Below, piece by piece: positions 47,422 to 58,400 of a DNA stretch of 64,000 bases (position 1 is its first letter; each line of letters opens with the position of its first letter). The notes under the pieces were generated by a model. It saw only the letters and a program-made list of their open reading frames with translations, was not told the origin of the DNA and did not search any database. The translations under genes and the position numbers were made by a program. Source of the DNA: Toxonevra muliebris (taxonomy: Eukaryota; Arthropoda; Insecta; Diptera; Pallopteridae); NCBI GenBank assembly GCA_963691655.1, contig OY829329.1, positions 14,460,708 through 14,524,707 on the forward strand, in the 5' to 3' direction.

Positions 47422-47822
47422 AAGCGCATCTTTAGAAACACTGAAGTGAATACTTTTCCCAGCTCTTTTGTTTTTTTTTTTTTTAAAAAACATGGCCTGG
47501 AAAAATTGGACTCAAAATATAGTTATTTTAAATTTATTCACTTATTTTACTTTTATTTATTCACTTATTTTACAGTGAAAACTTATTTTTGTATACCAAA
47601 ATAACGAGACTGAATTAGATTTCATTTTAACTTTTAAATGGCAGATTACAATAGCTTCCAAAATATAATTTTTTCTTAGTTTCAGCTACTTTTGCATCTA
47701 GTTTTTTATTCATGAAAAAAAAAACGAGACTGAATTGAATTTCATTCACTCTGCTATAGCGAACTCAAATGGCATCCAAACTGCCTTCCAAAGATACGCT
47801 TTTGAAGCGCTTTTGATGCGCT
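47422..47822 (+). mobile_element. MITE-like dispersed repeat (CGAGACTGAATT family, copy C)
   Basis: Starts AAGCGCATCTTT and ends AAAGATACGCTT (47790-47801), inverted with one mismatch. An alternative outer end is GATGCGCT at 47815-47822. It contains two modules with CGAGACTGAATT at about 47605 and 47725, as in copy A. No coding capacity. Confidence 0.6.
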
Positions 47823-49529
47823 ATAAAATGTAATTGCACTGATAGTTTTCCTCTATCATTTAAACATCTCAAATTGACACACGCACTCAGATACACCTAC
47901 ATACACATACAGAATGCCACCACATTGTCAGTTGCACACACGTAGTAGTTGCTCGTTTCAACAAATTGAGTTTTCAATTCCTAAACAATTTCAAACTCAT
48001 CTAAAATATTTTCCTTCAATTTGTACGGAAAAATGCTATGAAAACATTAAAACCTTAGCAAAACGAGTGAGCAGAAATAAAAACAAAAAACCGAAAAAAA
48101 GTAAGCGAAACAAGTTTAAAAAGTTGTTAGTTTGATTTATGTTGCATAGAATTGTTGGATGCTTATTCCGTATGTATCTGCTGTGAAGGTGTTAACAAAG
48201 TTAAAAAAGTTTTTCTTAACAATTTTCTTTAAAAAAAACACAAAAAAAAAAAAAAAAAAATAAGAAACATGTAAACGAAATAAAAACAAAAACAATACAA
48301 TATCCACATACAATTTTAGAATGAGTAAGTAAAAATTTTTGTAATCTTCTTTTTCGAAAAAAAAAAAGTTAAGAGAGTATACAAAATGTAATCAAAAAAG
48401 AGTTCCACAGACACAAACCTAAATTTGCGTAGGTATTGAATTCGAACAATACTAGAGAGAGCGAAAGAGAGAAGGAGATAAATTGAGAGCCTGAATGTTT
48501 CCTAAACGCAGATGGCGACCCATACATGCACAATGATTGAGTGCGCTCTTCTTTACGAGTGTATGAGTGCTACTCTTTGAATCACGCTGATACAGTAGAC
48601 GTCGCATATAACGAAATATTTAATAAACAGACCTGCATATTTTTAAATTATAAAAATAAATTTTATTGAAGCGATTTTTAGTCCAACGAGTAATGAACAT
48701 TTAAAAACTAAACTTTCTGTCCAATTTCCCTCTTTTAAACAGTTCCAACAGTTCCATTCACTAAATTTACGTAATTAATTTCTGTGTCAAAATTTTCCAG
48801 CATTAGTATACCAAACATTCATGGTCATGGCCATCAAAATCTAAACGCCTCTCTTCCCTTCTTCCCAACACTTCTAAATAAATATAATAAGCATATACGC
48901 AAATAGTATAAGTAAGTAAGAAAATAAACAAATATTTAGCTTTTGAAAATATTTTTTAGCAGCCTCAGGTAAAAATTATGCACACTCTTACACTTTTCAA
49001 AATTTTGGTATATTGCCCTCTGGCATTTAATTATACTAGGTACAAGTTTACATCTTAAAATAGAAGCAACGAAATATCGTCGTTGAAAACTCAACTTAAA
49101 CGAGAGAGAGAGAGAGAGAGAGGAAATAACATTTGAAAATTACTACAACAAGCTGATTACTTTCAACAACAACGAAAAGAAAAAAAAACGCACGAAAAAA
49201 AAAATATGTTTGGCCAGAACAAAGTCAGACATTATAAAGTAATAATGAGGACATGCTTCAATGTAATGATTCGTGTAGATACACTGAAGAAAATTGAAGG
49301 TTAAAACTTGCTTTAGAACTACAATTTTAGTGCGATTTAAAAAAAAAAAAACACAAATGACTCAAATATTGATGCAGAAATAACAAATTGAATCCAAATT
49401 TTAATCAAGAGCTAAGCAAGTACAGTGAAGGAGTTTGAGCTGACTTGATATCTAGCATTTTACAATATTCTACTAATAAGAAGATTTAATTGATAGATTT
49501 TTCTAACCTAGGAAGTCTGCGTACGTCTT
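47823..49529. other. AT-rich DNA without a gene
   Basis: Poly(A) at 48239-48260, GA tract at 49101-49122, other A-runs. The frame at 47914-48135 (73 codons) matches no family. Nothing else is seen. Confidence 0.45.
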
Positions 49530-50975
49530 TGTGAAGCAAATCGCGTGCAGGTACTTACAAAGAGAAAGCTGGATGTCGAAAAGCTGCAAACACAACGAAT
49601 AGCCGAAGCCTTCATCAATCGACTCTCATTCCTTCTAAAGCAAAACATCCCTCAATATGATAAAATATATGTGCAGTGGGCACAAACTTCTCGCGCTATG
49701 CATACGGCTGCCGAAGAGGTACTAGACTATCACCGTCGTCGACAAAGAAATCTGTGGTACGAACAAGAATGTCGCGAAGCTATTGAAGGAAAAAACGCAG
49801 TCAGTTACAACGCAAGCTGCTAAAGAACGGCACAGACAGTTGAAGAGGGAGGAAAAACGTCTTTTCAGGCGCAAGAAACGAGAGGCAGACAGACGTGAGT
49901 TCGATGATATCGAGATGTTTGGAGAAAGGAATGAAGTTTGAAAATTCTTCGAATAAATAAGAAGCCTGACTAACGGTTTGAAGACTGGCGCCTCTCTCGG
50001 CAAAGACGAAGACGAAAATCTGGTGGCTGATGTCCAGGGTATTATGAGGTTATGTAGGGAACATTTCTCGCAGCTGCTAATAGCGATGATGGCAATAATC
50101 CTGCCAATGGGAAAGCCATTCCGAAACCCCAAATACTGACGGTGTTGAAGTGTCGCCGTCCGACTATGACGAGCTCTTAACAGCCATCGATCTGCTGAAA
50201 AACAAAGCTTCAGGTATAGATGGCTTGCATGCCGAGTTATTTAAAACTGGAGGCGAAAAGCTTACAAGCTTTTAAGATTGTAACCTCAGTGCAGTCCGCC
50301 ATAACATTTCAATATCGCAACTGCGAAACGGAGTCTCGTCGAGTGGGTCTAGTGAAGGAACGAGGACAAGACGAATTATCTTGTGTCGATAAAAAATGAG
50401 TCACGACATCTTGGACAAAATATCATTGTTAATAATTATACTTTTGAAGTTGTCAAGGATTTCGTCTACTTAGGATCCAGCACCAACGACAACAACAACA
50501 AAAATGTCAGCCTTGAGATCAAGTGGAGATTAACTCATGCCAGCGGGTGATACTGCACGGGCTCAGTAAGCAATTGAGAAGCAGAGCCCTCTCTTGACGG
50601 ACAAAAATAACTCACTATAAGTCTCTCAGGCTTCCCGTCGTAATGGTCCTAATGTAAAGCGCTGAGACGTTGATATTGACTACCTATAATGCGTGGTGAT
50701 TTGTACCGAATAAGATGGAATCATGCTGTATAAGCTGTACGCTGACATTGTCGTAGTTAAGTCCATAAAAATATATCGGCTGCGCTGACTTCGGCTAGTA
50801 TTCGACCTACGGTGGTGGAACGCGCAGAAGAGGATGACAGAATCTTCATTAGAAAGACCAGGTAAAGGAGAACTTAATGGCACTTGGCCTCACCAACTGT
50901 CGCCAGCGCGAGCATGGCAGAGCTGACTGGCGAAACTTCATTGAGACGGCCAAGATCGATAATCGGTTGTAGTGC
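49530..50975 (+). mobile_element. RTE-clade non-LTR retrotransposon, internally deleted (copy 3)
   Basis: The best-preserved RTE copy. An open frame at 49545-49823 gives KRKLDVEKLQTQRIAEAFIN ... NLWYEQECREAIEGKN. After frame changes come REFDDIEMFGERNEV (49895-49940), SLTNGLKTGASLGKDE (49965-50015), DVQGIMRLCREHFSQLL (50030-50080) and SPSDYDELLTAIDLLKNKAS, GIDGLHAELFKTGGEKL (50155-50265), the first conserved reverse transcriptase block. A deletion then joins near 50270 to HLGQNIIVNNYTFEVVKDFV (50410-50470) and YLGSSTNDNNNKNVSLEIKW. The thumb and C-terminal box RIRWNHAV-like and TNCRQREHGRADWRNFIETA (to ~50960) follow. The YADD catalytic region is gone. Confidence 0.9.
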
Positions 50976-51094
50976 CAACTAGGTAGGTACTATTTTATTA
51001 TTTGATTGCCATAACCAGACACAACAACTTGCGGTTTTGCAACCATGCCAAGTCCTAACAGCGAGGCAAATTTTGTAATACCAATTACTATCAG
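50976..51094. other. Short unique stretch
   Basis: Between the RTE copy and the following minisatellite; no signal. Confidence 0.4.
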
Positions 51095-52240
51095 GTGAGT
51101 GGTTATTTCTTTCTCATTGTTGGACCCATTTGGCCTTCCACCGCCTCGTATTTTCCGCTGCACTTAAGTCAAGCTACTTTAATTGTTGTTGGCACTTGTG
51201 TTGAGATTTCTGTATTCCCTATGGCACTTAAGTTCTGGCTGGTAATCGTGTTCCATTATTCCATAGATATTAAATCGAGTTTCCTATTTTCTCTGATTCA
51301 CATAAATTTTTCTTGTCAGCACTTGCCTGGTGTATTCTCGTCTTCATGTGCTTCAATCATTTTGTATTCTCGTCGGCAATCGTGTTGAGCTTCTTGAATT
51401 CTCTGCGGTATTTTTGTCGAACATCCGGTTTTCTAGTTGGCGTACGTGTTAAACTTTCTATATTATTGTCTGCCCTAGTATGGAACTCCTTATATTTACA
51501 TCGGCACTTGTGCGGAGCTCTCCATATTCCTATTTCGTTTTGAGCTTCAATTATACACATTGGCACTCAACAGAACTTTTATTTATTTGTATTTACTGGT
51601 CCTCCTCAATTTTTGTCGTCAACACTTGGATTGAGCATGAACCGTGTATTTTCGTCATCAATTGTGTCCATCACTTTGTATTTTCGACGGTTCTTGCCGG
51701 CATTCGTATTAAGCTTTCTGTATTCTTGTCGCCTCTTGTATAGAATGCCTTCTAAGTATTCACATCGGCACTTGTGTCGAGCTTCCTGTATTCTCCTCGG
51801 TGCTTATGACGAGCTCCCTATATTCTCGTCAGCACTTGTGTCGAACTTCTTGTAGTCTCGACGTCATTTTTATACAGTGTTCTTGTATTATCGTAGACAG
51901 TTGTGTCCAGCGCTCTGTATTATCGCTGAAAACTTGTCTCTATAGTTCGGTATCCTCGTCGACATGCATGCCGAGCCCTTCGTATTCAATGCGGCATTTG
52001 TTCCGAGCGTTTTATATTCTCGTCGGCACATCTTTCTGCTCGACACTCGTTTTCGAGGAGCTCTCTTTATTATCATCAGCACTTGTGCTAAAAATCCTAT
52101 TCTATCAAAGGCTCTCGTGTCGAGCACGAAGTTTTCGCATCAGTTCTTGGATCGGGCATCATCTTGTCTTGTCGCCATTCGTGTTGAGCTCCCTGAATCC
52201 TTAGCAGAACGTAGACCGAATATCTTGTATTTTCATCAGT
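51095..52240. repeat. ~32-bp minisatellite (TTCTCGTCGGCACTTGTGTC type)
   Basis: About 35 diverged copies of a unit with GAGCTTCCTGTATTCTCGTC and GGCACTTGTGT. Long overlapping open frames on both strands (for example 51800-52204) result from a period that is close to a multiple of three. No gene. Confidence 0.88.
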
Positions 52241-52379
52241 AACGAGTGGTTTTTTTTGGAGAGTTAGATAACTGTAAGACCAGCTGTCAGACTAGGCATC
52301 TTCTTTTGACTTTTTTGTTCAGTAAGCTTTGGCAAATTGGAAATTTAAACGCTTACACTCGAACGACTTTTAAAAATCG

Positions 52380-52900
52380 TGAAAATTTATTTCCAAAAAT
52401 AGCGATCAGTTCATGTCTTCGTATACTCTTTTGGATAATTTTGATTCAGAACGAGCTCGTACTGTCCGTACACCCGAAACTGTGGCTGCAATGGACGTCG
52501 GTGAGGCTGAAGATCGAAATCTTTCGATTCGATGACGCGCGCAAGAAATGAATCGTTGGAATCGTGGAAAATTTTGTGGAAAGACCTTGGTCTACGACCA
52601 TATAACATTCAATTGGTCCATAAATTCGGGTCGGGTGACCATTCGAAACGACGTTCACTTGCAGATCGGACTCTAAATCGCCTCGAACCCGATCCTATGT
52701 TTTACAGCAAAATCATCTTCATCGATGAGGCGCATTTTTGGATTTTTGGCTGAATGGGTACGTAAATGGGATGAAAATCCGCAGAAGATTTTAGAGACGC
52801 CATTGGATCTGCAGAGAAGATGGTTTAGTGCGGTTTATAAGCCGAACGGATCATCGGATCGTACTTCTTCAGACAGAGCTCAGAACCTCAGAACCATGAC
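52380..52900 (+). mobile_element. Mariner-like element, 5' part (same family as 15674-17084)
   Basis: Frames give ARTVRTPETVAAMDV and AEDRNLSIR (52450-52535), ESLESWKILWKDLGLRPYNI (52550-52610), GDHSKRRSLADRTLNRLEPD (52635-52695) and KIIFIDEAHFWIFG (52710-52753) with the first catalytic Asp. After a frameshift come KWDENPQKILETPLDLQR and then AERIIGSYFF (to ~52885). The second and third Asp motifs and the 3' TIR are missing. At least three frame breaks. No left TIR could be identified. Confidence 0.85.
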
Positions 52901-54258
52901 TATATTTTCTCTCAGTGTAGTTATTACACAAAACAAGTTTCAATTGTAAAATTTCCTTAACAAATGTTCTTTGTTAGTTATGCGTCCGTTCTAAAACAAG
53001 TTCAATTTCCAACTTACATACAGATAAAACGCAAAAAGAACTTCAAAGATTATTTTCAACCCACAAAACTGAAAAAAAAGGACATTTTTAATATTTATAT
53101 GCAACATAAAATTAGATTATAGCCTATGAACATAGAGCGTTGAATATGAAAAAGCATAATTTAAACACACGCAGCTACTGTTTACCTTCAGGGGGGGGGG
53201 GGGGGGGGGGGAGGGTGTGTTGATTGTATAACCCCATGTGCTTCTGCTTACCCCGCATTGTCTCATTCCCTTCGCTAAACTTATTGAGATTGTTATCTTT
53301 ATTTACACCGCAACCGTAGACAAAAGGAACGGCAAGTCATACTCTCGAGCCAACGAATGAATGAATTGGTGGGCGAGAATGGATTAATTTTCAGTGCACG
53401 TTGTTGTAATGTTTTCGCTTATTTTTCTTCTTTTTTTTTAGTAGTAAAACTTATTTACTTTTGTTATGTATTTTTTTTTTTTTTTTTGTTACTTTATCAG
53501 CGATAATACACTGCCACGCCTCAAGCTCTTTACTTACTTAGAGTTAAAAAAAAAAAAGAAACAACCGCAAAATAAAACTGAAACTGAAATTTTGCAGCAA
53601 TAACAATTAAAGCTGCATGCAACAAAAAAAAAAAAAACAAAAATGGAAAAGCAAGCGACAGTGAAAAAAGAGAAGCACGACATTTTTTTTTTTTTTGTTT
53701 TGTTGTTTTTTTTAAGTATTCTTTTTTTATAAAACTTTTGGTCCAAAACCGCAAAATAACCTTATCATAGAAATTACTGCCACTGTGTAATTAAAATTGT
53801 TGGTTTTTGTATTTTTGATTGCTTTCTTTTTTAACTTCTTTAGTCTTTGTTTTGATTTTTATTCCTTTTCTTTTCTTTTTTTGTATTTTTGGCTTCTTTT
53901 TTTAATAGTATTTTCTTTTGTCATAATTTGTAAGTTTTTTATGTTTCTTTGCTTTGAAATTTAACACAAAAATTGTAATAATACAAATAAATTATTATCG
54001 AAGTTGTAACTAACAATCATTTGAACTAAAAAAAAAAAAAATTAAATAAAAATATATGAAAGAATTTTTACGCCTGATAGACTCTTAGAGCCCTCTGGAT
54101 TTATTGATATTTTTTTGGTAAGCAGATTAAAGTTGGTGATTTGGGTGAAGGATGCGACAGAAATCTTACTGAACTAGAATATAAACTTGATATAAATTCC
54201 GATCATTGGATTTTCGAGCCTATATGATTCAAATCCAATTTCAATATATGCAGTAGAT
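52901..54258. other. AT-rich DNA without a gene
   Basis: G-run of about 20 at 53191-53210, several poly(A)/poly(T) runs (53466-53486, 53542-53556, 53681-53696). Overlapping minus-strand frames at 53530-53754 are homopolymer-driven. No gene is seen. Confidence 0.5.
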
Positions 54259-54536
54259 CAGAGGTGCCCACGGCCTATGCACTTGGTGCACATTTGTTTT
54301 TGTAAAAGTACTTAGGCATAAGCTGTGTATTCTAATACACACACACACTTTATTGGCGAGAGTTATTTGCAAAGTAGATTCTCAGTACTCTTATTTTCCT
54401 ATACCAAAGTGCAAAAGAAACAGCACTTTCGTATGCTTTTTTGGTTTTCAACGAAGATTTTGTTGTTTTCTAACGTATGAATTTATAATAATAAAGTTTA
54501 TATGTATTGGAGTTTGCACCTCCATAAGAAACTTGC
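54259..54536 (+). mobile_element. hAT-like repeat, family 2, copy 2
   Basis: Starts CAGAGGTGCCCACGGCC and is homologous along its length to 44340-44553 (minus): GTGCACTTGG (one C/T-type change), ACTTAGGCATA, TATACCAAAGTGCA, CACTTTCGTATGC. CAGTAGAT precedes it (54251-54258) and recurs at 54537-54544, which would be an 8-bp duplication. The right end (TTTGCACCTCC near 54513-54523) matches the left TIR only partly and lies 13 bp inside the proposed border, so that border is tentative. Confidence 0.6.
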
Positions 54537-54544
54537 AGTAGATA

Positions 54545-55462
54545 TTTCCGCTCCATCCTAAAAAATCCCTTCATTCAAATAGCCACATCATAGTGAACAG
54601 CAACAATGTGTGAGGTTCATTTTTTCTCTCAGTAACTCACAGATTTTAAAGGCGACCGAGCTTCGTAGTATCTCTTCGTTTTTTTTTTACATGGAGTTTT
54701 TTTTACTTCTTCAAATTGAGAGCATAAGAAAAATGCACCGCCCACTTTTTTACTCGAGATAACTTAATTTAAATTTCGGTACAGCACAGTTATAGAATGG
54801 AGCTGCCATATTAAATTTTTTCTATACCACGTTCTAAATTAAAAGCAATATGAGACTGGAAATTTTTAATAATGGCAAGATTTAAAAAAAAAGGAAAAAA
54901 AAAACAAAACATTTTTTGTTTGTTTGAGAGGCTCTGCGAACGTAGTCACAGTCTCTTTGAGAGAGAGAGAGAATTAAAAGGAAGAAAAAAACTCAAAAAT
55001 GAATATTTTTTACAATAAAACCCGAACGCTGCGGCTAAGCTAGTTCACTCGACATTTTTCTTATATCTGCCCTTTCTCTCTAGCTTCTCTCTATACCTGA
55101 TCTATATCATCTTCGCACACTAACAGACTCTCTGTACACACATACCTACACTTTTACTTCTAAAGAGAGAGTAGGTGTATATAAAATTTCACAACACATA
55201 CACAATATTCACCTTTGAAATGAGAGAGAAGAATGATTTCGAAAACTAAGCAACAACAACACAATGAAACGTGATTAAGGCAAAAAGAAACAGAAACAAC
55301 AAATCATGAGTGCCGAATGAGTTGTAAAAAAACAAAAAAAAAAAATGTTTGTCATTGTGTTGTTAGTGCCTAGTTTTCGAAATTATTTTCTCTCTCATTT
55401 TAGAGGTGAATATTGCCACCATGAATTTTTGTTCTACCGCTCTCATACACACATGCATGTAT
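54545..55462. other. AT-rich DNA without a gene
   Basis: CT- and GA-rich tracts (54960-54973, 55070-55095). The frame at 55345-55551 runs into the hAT element and is not supported. Confidence 0.45.
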
Positions 55463-55470
55463 ATCGGCAC

Positions 55471-56374
55471 CAGGGATGCCAACTCATTTTTTCCCTCTCC
55501 CCGCTAACCCTCAAGAAATTCCCCGATTTTCGATCGAATTCCCCGCATTAGTATAATTTCATATTATAACATCGCTACACGCACTTTCCATATAAACATT
55601 TTACAAAAACGCAATTGACCTCAGTGAGTGTTATTTTAAGGCGACCCTGAACTTTCTCGGTCCAAAACTTAACAAATTCTTATGGGACTGGTAGATTAAT
55701 AGAAACGTACTTTCTGACTCCGGAATTCTTAACATTTAAGCTTTAGTCCACTTTTGGACATCAAAGTTCTCAAAGGAGAAGACATTGGATTTCTTTTGAC
55801 TCAAATAAAAATGGCAAAAACTTTGTGTTGAGAAAAATGGGTTCAAAGTTTTGACTATCGGTTTTTAACATATAAAATATACTTCATTTTCTTTATGATG
55901 GCTGACTGTAATTTGTAAGTTTACAGATTAGTCAGCAATGATTAAGAGGACGAAGGCATAGCTAAGCCCATCTGAATGGCCGAAAGGGAAATCGAATAGC
56001 CGCGCGACAGTTTTGGCCTGACTGACACTCGCCGCTATAATCATCTATATCTACGAAAACACTATGCGTTCTCTGAAATTTTAACAAAAAACTTTTGAAA
56101 TATTATACTTTCAAATAGCACACTTTTTTAAAAATCGATTTCTCCAAACCAATAAATTGCAGGGACTGCTTAAGAAAATATGAAGATTTTAAGACCCAAA
56201 ATATGAAATCTTTCATAATTTAAACGTTTTTTTGATAAAAAATATTCTACAGACAATAGTTACTAAAAGCTGAACGACTTTAAATTCCCCGCAAACGACA
56301 GCTCATTCCCCAGTTCCCCGCACCAAGTAAAATTCCCCGCAAATCGGGGAATTCCCCGCAAGTTGGCATCGCTG
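55471..56374. mobile_element. Non-autonomous hAT element, 904 bp, with perfect 8-bp target duplication
   Basis: Terminal inverted repeats CAGGGATGCCAACT (55471-55484) and AGTTGGCATCGCTG (56361-56374) differ at one position. ATCGGCAC is present directly on both sides (55463-55470 and 56375-56382), a perfect 8-bp duplication. Both subterminal regions carry repeats of AATTCCCCGCA: two near 55516-55545 and about five at 56285-56360, including the palindrome CGGGGAATTCCCCG. Clustered subterminal motifs are typical hAT transposase binding sites. No transposase frame exists inside. The intact duplication suggests a fairly young insertion. Confidence 0.95.
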
Positions 56375-56382
56375 ATCGGCAC

Positions 56383-58009
56383 ACTTCTTTAGAGAGAGCT
56401 CTTTTATATTTGTATTGTGCTGAGAGTATAAAGCATTTACGTACAATAATAGATTTCTGTTTATATTTTTTGAGGTGAATTTTGGCACCAAGTGTTTTAA
56501 CCCAACCAGACGTAAAGAAATGTTACTTCAAAAAGAGATCGGCACTCGGTCGGTGAATCCGCTACAAGTCTATAATAAGCTCGGACATTAACCGTTCCAT
56601 TATTCAAGAATGAGCTTGGTTCCAGTGTTTTCGTTATAGATGTACGAGCGCACCCAATGTCTCTGTTGAACTTGGCAACGAGGGGCGGCGGTGTTCTTTT
56701 TTCGTTCTTTCAGAAAGTTTTTTATTCAAGAGCAAACTACATATTTACATATTTAGAATCGCTAAAATATTTGTGTTGTGCGCTTTATGTAAATGTGTTT
56801 TTGATAGGAAAAATTTTGTAGCAATCTGATCAATAATTTACAGCCGCGGTAACAGGCAAAATTTAATATTTTTCTCAACAAAATATTTGTTATTTATTTT
56901 GTAGTAGTAGATACAACTATAGATTTTGTATTCAATTTCATACAAGTCAAAAGGTAAAGAACTACAAATACTAAATGATATTTGGCTATGACAATTTCAT
57001 TTTCGTTTTCCATTTTTTTTTTTTTTTTCTATATTTCTAGATCAAGTTATTTTTCAAATAACTTCAAGGCAAAAAAAAAAAAAACAAAAAAATGTATACC
57101 CTTAAAAAATGACTTAAGAACAAGAACGTGACGACATCATTTGCACAACACTTGAACGTAAGAACGAAACGAAACGGCAACCAAACCGATGTCGATGATG
57201 ATGATGTCGACGATGACAACCATGATTGCAAAAGCAACAATTGTTGACAAATATTAACAATTCAATTCAAACACCAAACAAAAAAAAAAGAAGAAGAAGA
57301 AACCAAAAAACCCAAAAAAATCGAAGAAGAAGAATCTATTGAGTTTTCCAATTTACTTTTTCGCTTATTGTGTGTATTTCTCCTTTAGGGTAAATACAAA
57401 ACCCTGAAGAGTATACACTTGTTCGTTCGTCTTGAAGATGACTATGCTAGAGGATACCCTACCTATATATCTTACCTATGTAACTATCTATCAACTTCTA
57501 CTTGCTTTTTGCCACTTGCCACGAAAGCTAAACACACTTCTTTATTGCTTTAGCAAGTCAATACATACATACAAACACACATAGAAATATATGTTATATT
57601 ATGTTATGTTACGAACTGAAAACCGTTCAATGTAAACCTCCAAATGTCATTGACACGTAAAAGAAAAAAGTTTCCATGTAGTTTTGATGTCGGTCGCGAG
57701 AAATGCAAATGCGTGTATGTTGAGGAAACAACAAAAATACAATACATAACTTACTCTATTGATGATGAATGAATTTTGAATTATTTATTTGCTTACAATA
57801 TTTTAGCGCATGTTTTATTCTGAATTACATTCATCTGCATACATACATACAAACATATTAAATTATTGTATTGAAAATTTATTGCATATTGAAAAAATCT
57901 TAAAGTTTCAATGTTGAACAGCAAATTTTGATTGAGTTTGTGAAACAAGACTGGCTTGGTAGGAATTTTACAGACTGGCATCACTGAATACCCTTATTTT
58001 TATAGTACA
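56383..58009. other. AT-rich DNA without a gene
   Basis: Near 56715-56750 CTTTCAGAAAGTTTTTTATT and AAGAGCAAACTAC match an arm of the 43249-43440 element. GAT repeats near 57190-57215, AAG repeats near 57287-57335. No gene is seen. Confidence 0.45.
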
Positions 58010-58400
58010 GTTCAGTTGAGAGAGCGAAATGTGAAAGAAAACAAGTGTAGGTGGGAGATAGAAATTAAGGGGCGGAGCTAAAGTGAGATGCCGAAAGAGA
58101 GAAGAGCCGATGAGAGAGTTCACCACTTTTGTGAGAGATGGGAAATGAAAAGTAAGAAGATAGGTTTGACGAAGTGAAAAAATGGGAGAGCGAAAGATTA
58201 GAGCATAGTAGCAAAGAAATGTAGAGAGAAAGATTTTTGTGAACAAAAGATGGGGAAAAGGGAAAGTGGGGACTAATACAATGACGACAAGAAAAAATGA
58301 GAGAGCGAAAAATTGAAGCAGAGAAGCAAAAAATGTGGAGAGAAAAAAATTGATTAATGAGAGTTGTGGAAAGGGGGAAGAGGGAAGGAATACCTGGTTT
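58010..58400 (+). repeat. Polypurine (GA-rich) tract, ~390 bp
   Basis: Rich in GAGAGAGCGAAA, GGGAAATG and AAGAAAG words, with a loose internal repeat of GAGAGCGAAA(G/A)ATT (58188 and 58300). The minus-strand frame at 57968-58246 is a composition artefact. Confidence 0.65.

Noticed and set aside
51800..52242. Overlapping open frames on both strands
   Set aside because: All lie in the ~32-bp minisatellite, and several frames are open at once, as expected for a repeat.
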